Assembly (NCBI GenBank): GCA_022563655.1
Contig: JADFMW010000088.1
Span: 1-9,973, forward strand
From: Pseudomonadota bacterium
GTDB taxonomy: Bacteria; Pseudomonadota; Alphaproteobacteria; JAAXGF01
Length of the DNA stretch: 9,973 nucleotides
Reading direction: 5' to 3'
Each line of letters begins with the position of its first letter. The first letter of the stretch is position 1. The notes beneath the pieces were generated by a model. It saw only the letters and a program-made list of their open reading frames with translations. It made no database searches and was not told where the DNA came from. The position numbers were made by a program, and so were the translations under genes. Below, piece by piece: positions 1 to 5,793 of the stretch.

Positions 1-233
1 GCAGGGGCGCGCCGGGCGGGCCGCCCGCGGCGTCGAGAGCCTCAACCGTAGCGGCGGCTACGCTTTTCGGCTTTCTCCTGGCGGATCGATCCCGCCCGGC
101 GCGATGACGGCCGCATCCTGGTGAGAAATGCGGGCTAGCCGGGCTTCCGACGCCGCGGCGCGGTTGACACTCCCGGCACCCCGGGTACCTTAGGCGCGCC
201 CGTTCCCGTCTTTCCGCCTCCAGGGCCTGCCTC
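1..233. other. Upstream region of dapD, no supportable gene
   Basis: All three forward frames close early (stops near 49, 105 and 122) and no convincing protein emerges from them. On the minus strand the one clear ATG (about position 114) opens only about 24 codons. The first ~120 bases could hold the end of a neighbouring gene lying mostly outside the window, but I recognise nothing. The right part carries the probable dapD promoter and leader. Confidence 0.5.
164..192 (+). promoter_or_regulatory. Probable sigma70-type promoter of the dapDE operon
   Basis: A perfect -35 hexamer TTGACA lies at 164-169 in otherwise very GC-rich DNA. The best -10 at 16 bp spacing is TACCTT (186-191), only half matching TATAAT, which is common in GC-rich alphaproteobacteria. 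Transcription would start near 198-200, giving a leader of about 35 bases before dapD. The -35 is seen directly; the -10 is weak. Confidence 0.45.
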
Positions 234-1067
234 ATGACCCCTCGCCGTATGCAAGAAATCATCGACGACGCCTGGGAGCGCCGCGACGCGCTGAGCCCGG
301 AAACGGGCGGCGAGGTGCGCGCGACGGTCGACGCGGCGCTCGATGGCCTCGACGCCGGACGGCTGCGCGTGGCCGAGAAGGTCGACGGCGCCTGGCGCGT
401 CAACCAGTGGCTCAAGAAGGCGGTGCTGCTGTCGTTCCGCCTCTACGACGCGCACACGATCGCCGGCGGTCCGGGCGAGGGCACGCCGTGGTTCGACAAG
501 ATGCCGTCGAAGTTCGCCGGCTGGGACGAGGCGCGCTTCCGCGCCGCGGGGTTCCGCGCGGTGCCGTCGTGCGTGGTGCGCCGCTCGGCCTACATCGGCC
601 CCGGGGTGGTGTTGATGCCGTGCTTCGTCAACGTCGGCGCTTATGTCGACAGCGGCGCCATGATCGACACCTGGGCGACGGTGGGAAGCTGCGCCCAGAT
701 CGGCAAGAACTGCCACATCTCCGGCGGCGCCGGCATCGGCGGCGTGCTCGAGCCGCTTCAGGCCGAGCCGGTGATCGTCGAGGACGACTGCTTCATCGGC
801 GCCCGCAGCGAGGTCGCCGAGGGCGTCATCGTCGAGACCGGCTCGGTGCTGTCGATGGGCGTCTACATCGGCGCCTCGACCCGGATCGTCGATCGCGCGA
901 CGGGCGAGATCCACTACGGACGGGTGCCGGCCTACTCGGTGGTGGTGCCGGGCGCGATGCCCGGCGCGAAACCCGACGGGCCGAGCCTGTACTGCGCCGT
1001 GATCGTCAAGCGCGTCGACGAGCGCACCCGCGCCAAGACCTCGATCAACGAGCTGCTGCGCGCGTGA
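234..1067 (+). CDS. dapD: 2,3,4,5-tetrahydropyridine-2,6-dicarboxylate N-succinyltransferase
   Basis: DapD transfers succinyl from succinyl-CoA to tetrahydrodipicolinate in the cytoplasm, the first committed step of the succinylase branch to meso-diaminopimelate and lysine. The 277-residue length is usual for the family. The N-terminal helical domain contains RVAEKVDG (about 45-52) and NQWLKKAVLLSFR (about 57-69). It is followed by a left-handed beta-helix of hexapeptide repeats with the hallmark run DTWATVGSCAQIGKN, then GGVLEPLQA, EDDCFIGARSEV and GEIHYGRVPA. The C-terminus SLYCAVIVKRVD...INELLR matches the E. coli enzyme closely. ATG 234 has AGGG about 8 bases upstream; a second ATG at 249 aligns with the E. 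coli start but has no ribosome-binding site. It is first in an operon, and its stop overlaps the dapE start by four bases, suggesting translational coupling. Confidence 0.97.
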   Translation: MTPRRMQEIIDDAWERRDALSPETGGEVRATVDAALDGLDAGRLRVAEKVDGAWRVNQWLKKAVLLSFRLYDAHTIAGGPGEGTPWFDKMPSKFAGWDEARFRAAGFRAVPSCVVRRSAYIGPGVVLMPCFVNVGAYVDSGAMIDTWATVGSCAQIGKNCHISGGAGIGGVLEPLQAEPVIVEDDCFIGARSEVAEGVIVETGSVLSMGVYIGASTRIVDRATGEIHYGRVPAYSVVVPGAMPGAKPDGPSLYCAVIVKRVDERTRAKTSINELLRA

Positions 1068-2224
1068 GCGAGCCGCGGCCCATCGACCCGGTCGAACTCG
1101 CCCAGCGGCTGATCCGCTGTCCCAGCGTAACGCCCGAGGACGCCGGCGCGCTGGCGATCGCCGAGGCCGAGCTCGAGGGCCTCGGGTTCGCGTGTCACAG
1201 GCTCACGTTCTCCGAGCCGGGCACGCCCGACGTCGACAACCTCTACGCCCGCATCGGCCGGGCGGCGCCGAACTTCTGCTTCGCCGGCCACACCGACGTG
1301 GTGCCGGTGGGCGAGGAGGCGGCGTGGACCGTCGATCCGTTCGGCGGCGAACTGATCGACGGCGTGCTCTGGGGCCGCGGGGCGGCCGACATGAAGGGCG
1401 CGCTCGCCTGCTTCGCCGCCGCCGCGGCGCGTTTCCTCGGTGCGCGGAGCGCCGGCTTCGAGGGCTCGATCAGCCTGCTCATCACCGGCGACGAGGAAGG
1501 GCCGGCGATCAACGGCACGCGCAAGGTGCTCGAGTGGATGGCGGCCAACGGCGAGCGCATCGACGCCTGCCTGGTGGGCGAGCCGACCAACCCGGCGCGG
1601 CTCGGCGAGACGGTGAAAATCGGTCGCCGCGGCTCGATCACCGGCCGGCTCACCGTGCTCGGTGCCCAGGGCCACGTCGCCTATCCCCACCGCGCCGACA
1701 ACCCGATCCCGAGGCTTATGGAGACGCTTGCGGCGCTGACCGCGAAGCCGCTCGACGAGGGCAGCGAGCACTTCGAGCCGTCGAACCTAGAGGTGACGAC
1801 GGTCGACGTCGGCAACCCGGCCGAGAACCTGATCCCCGCGCGGGCGCGGGCCACCATCAACGTCCGCTTCAACGACCGTCACACCGGCGACGGCCTGGCG
1901 GCGTGGTTGCGCGATTGCTGCGCCGCCCACGCCGGGGCGCACGAGCTCGAGATCCTCGTCACCGGCGAGGCGTTCCTGACGCCGCCCGGCGCCCTGAGCG
2001 AGCTGATCGTCGGCGCGGTCGAGCGCGTCCTTGGCGCCAGGCCCGAGCTCGGCACCGCCGGCGGCACCTCGGACGCGCGCTTCATCAAGGATTACTGCCC
2101 GGTTGCCGAGTTCGGCCTTGTCGGACAGACCATGCACAAGGCCGACGAGCGCGTTGCCGCGGCCGACCTGCACGCGCTGACCGACATCTACGCCGCCGTG
2201 CTCGACGCCTACTTCCCCGCCTGA
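1064..2224 (+). CDS. dapE: Succinyl-diaminopimelate desuccinylase
   Basis: DapE is a cytoplasmic dinuclear zinc M20-family hydrolase that removes succinate from N-succinyl-LL-diaminopimelate, two steps after DapD. The GTG start at 1064 lies in the overlap GTGA with the dapD stop and yields 386 residues, normal for the family. The metal and catalytic set is intact: H76 in GHTDVVP with D78, bridging D109 in GAADMKG, catalytic E144 and E145 in TGDEEG, E173 in GEPT, and H358 in QTMHKADE. The C-terminal GGTSDARF (about 333-340) is also typical. The lid/dimerisation domain occupies roughly 185-300 (GRRGSITGRLTVLGAQGHVAYPHRA begins it). An open frame extends far upstream inside dapD, but family-like sequence begins only at the GTG. 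The stop shares one base with the next gene's ATG. Confidence 0.97.
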   Translation: MSEPRPIDPVELAQRLIRCPSVTPEDAGALAIAEAELEGLGFACHRLTFSEPGTPDVDNLYARIGRAAPNFCFAGHTDVVPVGEEAAWTVDPFGGELIDGVLWGRGAADMKGALACFAAAAARFLGARSAGFEGSISLLITGDEEGPAINGTRKVLEWMAANGERIDACLVGEPTNPARLGETVKIGRRGSITGRLTVLGAQGHVAYPHRADNPIPRLMETLAALTAKPLDEGSEHFEPSNLEVTTVDVGNPAENLIPARARATINVRFNDRHTGDGLAAWLRDCCAAHAGAHELEILVTGEAFLTPPGALSELIVGAVERVLGARPELGTAGGTSDARFIKDYCPVAEFGLVGQTMHKADERVAAADLHALTDIYAAVLDAYFPA

Positions 2225-2790
2225 TGCCGAGCGCGCGCGAGGTCGTCGCGGCGCTTTACGGCGCGTGGCGCCTCATGCGCTTCGACGCGGGCGGGATGGC
2301 CTGGTTCGACGTCTCGATCACCGGGTTCTGGCGCTCGTTCTTCGCCGCGGTCCTGGTGGCGCCCGGCTTCGCCGTCCTGCTCGCGCTCGATCTCGCGGCC
2401 CGGGGCGAGCCGGTCGGTTTCGGCAGGGCGATCGTGGTGTGGATCGTCGCCTACGCGGTCATGTGGGCGGCGTTTCCGATCGCCGCCATCCTGATTACGC
2501 GCCTGCTCGGACTCGGCGGCCGCTATATCCCGCTCATCATCGCCTACAACTGGGCGAACGTGCCGCAGGTGCTGCTGAACCTATTGGCGGCCTTGATCAG
2601 CGCCGGCGGCAACGAGCTCGGGGAGGGCGGCGGTCTAGTTGTGCTGGCCACGTTCATCTACCTACGCGTCTACCTGTGGTTCGTGATGCGCGCGGCGCTC
2701 GAGACCACGTCGCTCACCGCTGTCGCCATCGTCCTATTCGACTTAGTGATCGGCGCCATCATCGGCTTCACGGCCAGCCGCCTGGTCTGA
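2224..2790 (+). CDS. Conserved integral membrane protein, function unknown
   Basis: A 188-residue protein that I cannot assign to a function. It has about five hydrophobic segments: roughly 38-58, 68-95, 101-127, 137-159 and 164-188. The soluble N-terminal ~35 residues contain VVAALYGAWRLMRFD. The third segment carries polar YNWANVPQ (about 108-115), unusual inside a helix and possibly a functional site. No cleavable signal peptide, transporter motif or enzyme motif is visible. The ATG overlaps the dapE stop (TGATG), so it is probably translated by reinitiation from dapE mRNA and is the third gene of the dap operon. A five-helix Yip1-like fold is possible from size and pattern only. Third-position GC is high, as in its neighbours, so it is a real gene. 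Confidence 0.85.
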   Translation: MPSAREVVAALYGAWRLMRFDAGGMAWFDVSITGFWRSFFAAVLVAPGFAVLLALDLAARGEPVGFGRAIVVWIVAYAVMWAAFPIAAILITRLLGLGGRYIPLIIAYNWANVPQVLLNLLAALISAGGNELGEGGGLVVLATFIYLRVYLWFVMRAALETTSLTAVAIVLFDLVIGAIIGFTASRLV

Positions 2791-2807
2791 CGCGCCTCGC
2801 CGATTGG

Positions 2808-2863
2808 CCCGGAGAGCGCCCGGAGAGCGCCCGGAGAGCGCCCGGAGCGTCCGGAGCGCCCGG
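2808..2863. repeat. 11-bp tandem repeat in the convergent dap/nadC spacer
   Basis: Three exact copies of CCCGGAGAGCG occupy 2808-2818, 2819-2829 and 2830-2840. Two 9-base shortened copies (CCCGGAGCG 2841-2849 and TCCGGAGCG 2850-2858) and a partial copy follow. The array fills most of the 79-bp gap between two convergent genes. There is no T-run and no strong hairpin, so it is not an obvious terminator. Confidence 0.85.
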
Positions 2864-2869
2864 CCGAGG

Positions 2870-3739
2870 CTAGGCGATCTCGACCTCGAGCGCGATATCC
2901 AGGCTCTTCACGCTGTGGGTGAGCCAGCCGAGCGATATCATGTCGACGCCGGCGGCGGCGACGTCGCGCACGTTCTCGGGCGTGATGCCACCCGAGGCTT
3001 CGGTGATCATGCGGCCGTCGACCAGGCGCACGGCTCGGCGCAGGGTGTCCGGCGACATGTTGTCGAGCAGCACGGCGTCGACGCCGAGGGGCAGCAGCTC
3101 GGCGAGCTGCTCGAGGGTGTCGACCTCGACCTCGATCTTGACCATGTGGCCGACCCGCGCGCGCACCCGGGCGACGGCCGGCTCGATGCCGCCGGCGACG
3201 GCGAGATGGTTGTCCTTGATGAGCACCGCGTCGTCGAGGCCGAAGCGGTGGTTGACACCGCCGCCGACGCGGACCGCGTACTTCTCGAGCGCGCGCAGGC
3301 CCGGCGTGGTCTTGCGGGTGCACGTGATCTGGGCCCGATAATCGCCGATCGCGGCGACGATATCGCGGGTCGCGGTGGCGATGCCGCTCAGGCGGCAGAC
3401 GATATTGAGCGCCGTCCGTTCGGCCCCCAGCAGCGGCCGCGCCGGCCCCTCGACCAACGCCAGGGTCGCGCCTTGCGGCGCGTCCGTGCCGTCGGGCCGC
3501 GTGGTCTCGACCTTGAGCGAGGAATCGAGCAAGGTGAACGCCGAAAGCGCCACCCCGAGACCGGCCACCCGCCCGGGGCGGCGCGCCACGAACCGCGCGC
3601 GGGCCGACGCGCCGGCGGCGACCACGCTGTCGCTGGTGAGGTCGCCGGCGAGTCCCAGATCCTCGAGCAGCGCGCCGCGGACGGTGGCTTCGTAGATCAG
3701 CGGCAGGAGCTCAGGGCGTCCCTCTGCGGCCTCGGTCAT
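2870..3739 (-). CDS. nadC: Nicotinate-nucleotide pyrophosphorylase (carboxylating), quinolinate phosphoribosyltransferase
   Basis: NadC joins quinolinate to PRPP and decarboxylates it to nicotinate mononucleotide, using the product of NadA from the adjacent upstream gene. The 289 residues match the usual length. Visible motifs in order: LLEDLG.AGDLTSD near 24-37, ERTALN 107-112, TRKTTPGLR 141-149 (substrate-binding Arg/Lys), KYAVRVGGGVNHR 153-165, IKDNH 174-178, EVEVD 203-207, LLDNM 224-228, EASGGI 247-252 and SLGWLTHS 269-276. The frame stays open upstream to a TTG at 3832, but that extension is an Ala/Arg/Pro-rich run unlike NadC. The ATG at 3739, giving MTEAAEGRPELLP, fits the family. Its ribosome-binding site is weak (GGGATGGCGGG). 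It lies 102 bp downstream of nadA and is probably cotranscribed. Confidence 0.96.
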   Translation of the reverse strand: MTEAAEGRPELLPLIYEATVRGALLEDLGLAGDLTSDSVVAAGASARARFVARRPGRVAGLGVALSAFTLLDSSLKVETTRPDGTDAPQGATLALVEGPARPLLGAERTALNIVCRLSGIATATRDIVAAIGDYRAQITCTRKTTPGLRALEKYAVRVGGGVNHRFGLDDAVLIKDNHLAVAGGIEPAVARVRARVGHMVKIEVEVDTLEQLAELLPLGVDAVLLDNMSPDTLRRAVRLVDGRMITEASGGITPENVRDVAAAGVDMISLGWLTHSVKSLDIALEVEIA

Positions 3740-3841
3740 CCCGCCATCCCGGCGAGGAAGCGACGACGCGGCCGCGGCGGCTCCAGCGCCGCGGCTGCGT
3801 GGCCGCGCCCGGCGGGGTCGCGCCACAGGCAAGGGAAGCGC
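3740..3841 (-). other. 102-bp nadA-nadC spacer lacking nadB
   Basis: In many alphaproteobacteria nadB (L-aspartate oxidase) sits with nadA and nadC. Here the spacer is only 102 bp and reads in each minus-strand frame as low-complexity Ala/Arg/Pro with no flavoprotein motif. No intrinsic terminator is seen, so nadA and nadC probably share a transcript. Confidence 0.6.
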
Positions 3842-4849
3842 CTACCCGCCGAGGGCGAGCATGCGCTCGACCGCCACCCGCGCCCGCGCCGCCGTGGCCG
3901 GCTCGATCTCCACCGTCGGTTCAAGGCGGCACAGGGAATCGAAAATCCCGGCCAGGGTGATGCGTTTCATGTGCGGGCACAGGTTGCACGGCCGGATGAA
4001 GTCGATCTCGGGGTACTCCACGGCGACGTTGTCGCTCATCGTGCATTCCGTGACCAGCAGCACCCGTGGCGGCCGCTCGCGCCCCACGTAGTCGATCATG
4101 CGGGCGGTCGATCCCACGAAGTCGGCCGTCTCGAGCACATCGGGCGGGCATTCGGGATGGGCGATGATGACGATGTCGGAGAACTGCTCGCGATAGTCCT
4201 CAAGCTCCCGGGCCGTGAAGCGCTCGTGCACCTCGCAGTGACCGCGCCAGTAGATGATCTCGGTCGAGGTCTGGCCGGCGACATAGCGGGCGAGATACTC
4301 GTCGGGGAGGAAAATGACGCGCTCGGCGCCCAGCGATTCGACGACCTCGACCGCGTTTCCCGAGGTGCAGCAAATGTCCGATTCGGCTTTGACCTCGGCC
4401 GAGGTGTTGACGTAGGTGACGACCGGCGCGCCGGGATACTTCTCGCGCATGAGGCGCACGTCCGCGCCGGTGATCGAGGCCGCCAGCGAACAGCCGGCCA
4501 TGAGATCGGGAATCAGGATCGTCTTCTCGGGGTTCAGCAGCTTGACCGTCTCGGCCATGAAGTGCACGCCGGCCATGACGATGATGTCGGCGCGGGTTTT
4601 CGCGGCCTTTCTCGCCAGCGCCAGCGAATCGCCGACGATATCGGCGACGCAATGGAAGATCTCCGGCGCCTGGTAGTTGTGCGCCAGGATAACCGCGTTG
4701 CGTTCCTGCTTGAGCCGGTTGATCGCGTCCACGTATGGCGCATGGACGGGCCATTCGATGTCGGGAATGACCGCCTTGACGCGCTGGTGGATCGGGGCCG
4801 TGGCGCGCGCGACCTCCGGCGTGAAGCTCAACTCGGATGCTAGGGTCAT
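3842..4849 (-). CDS. nadA: Quinolinate synthase A, [4Fe-4S] enzyme
   Basis: NadA condenses iminoaspartate with dihydroxyacetone phosphate to quinolinate, the committed step of de novo NAD synthesis, and needs an oxygen-sensitive [4Fe-4S] cluster. At 335 residues it is of normal length. Three pseudo-symmetric domains are recognisable: AHNYQAPEIFHCVADIVGDS (56-75) and MAGVHFMAET (92-101); VTYVNTSAEVKAESDICCTS (144-163); and HPECPP (231-236) through TECTMSDN (268-274). The three cluster cysteines by alignment with E. coli (C113, C200, C297) are C120 in MAGCS, C205 in GHCEVHE and C291 in CNLCPHM, with C288 completing a CxxC. ATG 4849 is the first possible start, since an in-frame TAA lies five codons upstream. 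No strong Shine-Dalgarno is seen. It is first in a nadA-nadC operon behind a palindromic operator-like site. Confidence 0.97.
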   Translation of the reverse strand: MTLASELSFTPEVARATAPIHQRVKAVIPDIEWPVHAPYVDAINRLKQERNAVILAHNYQAPEIFHCVADIVGDSLALARKAAKTRADIIVMAGVHFMAETVKLLNPEKTILIPDLMAGCSLAASITGADVRLMREKYPGAPVVTYVNTSAEVKAESDICCTSGNAVEVVESLGAERVIFLPDEYLARYVAGQTSTEIIYWRGHCEVHERFTARELEDYREQFSDIVIIAHPECPPDVLETADFVGSTARMIDYVGRERPPRVLLVTECTMSDNVAVEYPEIDFIRPCNLCPHMKRITLAGIFDSLCRLEPTVEIEPATAARARVAVERMLALGG

Positions 4850-4881
4850 TGGCGGATACCGTTATCCTATCCCTGGTCCAC

Positions 4882-4906
4882 AGATATGCTCTGACAGAGT
4901 ATATCT
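4882..4906. promoter_or_regulatory. 25-bp palindrome, likely NAD-biosynthesis operator over the nadA promoter
   Basis: Left arm AGATATGCTCTG and right arm CAGAGTATATCT flank a single central base; the arms are complementary at 11 of 12 positions. The site ends 33 bases upstream of nadA and contains, on the minus strand, TATACT (complement of 4898-4903), a good -10 hexamer, so a bound dimer would block polymerase. Known regulators of NAD synthesis in alphaproteobacteria include the NrtR/NadQ Nudix-related repressors, but assigning one is inference. The palindrome itself is seen directly. Confidence 0.75.
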
Positions 4907-5205
4907 CATCGTTATAGAAATAGGTTAATTAATGATGTGTGTCCAGTACTGCGTGGCTCATTGCGGCTGCGGTAAGAGCCTAACGGCTTGTCACCCAACG
5001 GAAAAACAGCAAGGGAAGCGGCTCAAATTTTTCCTCGCCGAGGCGGCCGCCGCCCTCGATCGGACCGATGGCGGCGGATTTGCGCGCCGGGCAGAGGAAC
5101 GTGGTGGCCGATTTCGACCATCGCCCGAGGCGGATCAAACAGTGGTCAGACCGGCCGACGGATGCCGATCATCCAGGGCGTTTTCCGCTTCGGTTACGCG
5201 TACGA
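4907..5205. other. Divergent intergenic stretch with a doubtful 103-codon frame
   Basis: A plus-strand frame runs from ATG 4932 to a TAG at 5241-5243. It begins with a cysteine-rich stretch (MMCVQYCVAHCGCGK) and has TAGG about 7 bases before the ATG. Only about 60% of its third positions are G or C, against about 90% in the clear genes here, and it runs into the inverted-repeat element. The middle part reads locally like coding DNA (KFFLAEAAAALDRTDGG), so it could be a decayed gene. I recognise no family and do not call a CDS. Confidence 0.4.
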
Positions 5206-5297
5206 AATTGGGGATAGTATATAGTTTAGCCCCGATAGTTTAGCGTCGTCCGAGATAACCAATAACTATATACTGCACCCAATTAATGTCCCCAATT
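5206..5297. repeat. AT-rich inverted-repeat element, possible REP/MITE-like remnant
   Basis: Positions 5206-5226 and 5264-5284 form 21-bp inverted arms that pair at 18 of 21 positions: AATTGGG, three mismatches, then AGTATATAGTT. The 37-base loop, with the arm end, contains the direct repeat ATAGTTTAGC at 5221-5230 and 5235-5244. GTCCCCAATT at 5288-5297 is a further inverted copy of the outer AATTGGGG motif. The block is far more AT-rich than its surroundings. AATTGGGGA.AGTATA-type termini recall REP elements associated with IS200-like (RAYT) transposases; that link is from memory and unverified. No transposase is present. Confidence 0.65.
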
Positions 5298-5372
5298 ACT
5301 CCGCCCATCGGCGAGCCGGTATTGCCGTGAACGATCGAGGGATCGGTGCGCTGGGTGCATCGAGCCATGAGC

Positions 5373-5400
5373 TTGACGCGGGGCAATCAATAATGATAAT
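5373..5400 (+). promoter_or_regulatory. Probable sigma70 promoter of the iron transporter operon
   Basis: TTGACG (5373-5378) and GATAAT (5395-5400) are separated by 16 bp, each matching five of six consensus bases. This is the best promoter in the window. Transcription would start near 5407. The -10 hexamer lies inside the Fur-like palindrome, the usual arrangement for iron repression. Confidence 0.7.
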
Positions 5401-5407
5401 CATTCTC
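5389..5407. promoter_or_regulatory. Fur-type iron box
   Basis: The 19 bases match the classical Fur box (GATAATGATAATCATTATC) at 17 positions. The core AATGAT-A-ATCATT (5392-5404) is a perfect 6-1-6 palindrome. It overlaps the -10 of the promoter upstream of an iron(III)-type ABC transporter, which supports iron-dependent repression. Alphaproteobacteria also use Irr and RirA; the sequence favours a Fur-type site. Confidence 0.8.
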
Positions 5408-5443
5408 AATCATCAGTTTCGCAACGGGTAATCTACGGTCGTT

Positions 5444-5477
5444 TGCATGAATGCCAGTGCTGCATGAATTCCGGTGC
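5444..5477 (+). repeat. 17-bp tandem duplication with start codons in the leader
   Basis: TGCATGAATGCCAGTGC (5444-5460) is followed directly by TGCATGAATTCCGGTGC (5461-5477), matching at 15 of 17 positions. Each copy contains an ATG that opens a six- or seven-codon mini-ORF (5447-5467 and 5464-5487). Neither has a convincing ribosome-binding site. Confidence 0.75.
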
Positions 5478-5489
5478 GCCACCATGATG

Positions 5490-5519
5490 CCGCAGCAGGG
5501 CCTTCGGGTTTGGCTGCGG
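5490..5519 (+). promoter_or_regulatory. Stable UUCG-loop hairpin in the leader
   Basis: CCGCAGC (5490-5496) pairs with GCTGCGG (5513-5519). Inside, an A.G mismatch is followed by GGGCC pairing with GGTTT (two GC and three GU pairs), closed by the very stable C(UUCG)G tetraloop at 5503-5506. No T-run follows, so it is a poor intrinsic terminator. Confidence 0.55.
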
Positions 5520-5793
5520 GGCACGATGAGACCAAAGCCACGGCTTGGCGCGCTGCCGGTGTACGTGCGGGTTGCGCGACGAACGCGGGCGGAGTAAAGC
5601 CGGTGCGGCCTCGAGCGAGGATCGCGGGGCGGGGCGCGGCGGCCGCCGCTACCCGACGGCGCCTGGCCTCGGGTTGCCGACCCCCGGCGCCGAAGGGACA
5701 TCTCTCCCGTGCGTAGGTTGCCGTGGGGCGTCGCGGCGTGGCCGGGGGATGTGTTTGAGTTACCACGGCTCGCCATAGGAGAGAGAAGGGCCC

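Larger units (their letters stand above)
5408..5793 (+). other. Long structured 5' leader of the iron transporter operon
   Basis: If transcription starts near 5407, about 387 bases precede the permease. No gene is evident. The stretch holds a 17-bp tandem repeat, a hairpin with a UUCG loop (5490-5519) and a second stem of CGGCGCC (5657-5663) with GGCGCCG (5686-5692). The second stem encloses an inner GGGT/ACCC hairpin (5671-5674 with 5680-5683). Short frames exist (5484-5597, 5474-5716) but show no family resemblance. It could be a regulatory leader, a small RNA, or simply a long UTR. I cannot match it to a known riboswitch. Confidence 0.45.

Noticed and set aside
407..1063. Upstream extension of dapE through the dapD gene
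   Set aside because: The frame is open, but sequence resembling DapE begins only at the GTG at 1064; the rest is out-of-frame dapD.
2808..2863. The 11-bp direct repeats as a CRISPR array or replication iterons
   Set aside because: Units are too short and directly abutting with no spacers, and no cas, rep or AT-rich unwinding region is nearby.
3740..3832. A longer nadC starting at TTG 3832
   Set aside because: The extra 31 residues are an Ala/Arg/Pro run unlike NadC N-termini, and ATG 3739 gives the expected start.
2804..4843. A 679-codon open frame on the plus strand opposite nadC and nadA
   Set aside because: It has the typical antisense shadow composition (Asp/Arg/Gly/Ala/His) and no domain, while nadA and nadC on the other strand carry all family motifs.
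5474..5716. An 80-codon frame in the iron-operon leader as a small protein or truncated fbpA
   Set aside because: No signal peptide, no binding-protein motif and no ribosome-binding site; the composition looks like non-coding GC-rich DNA.
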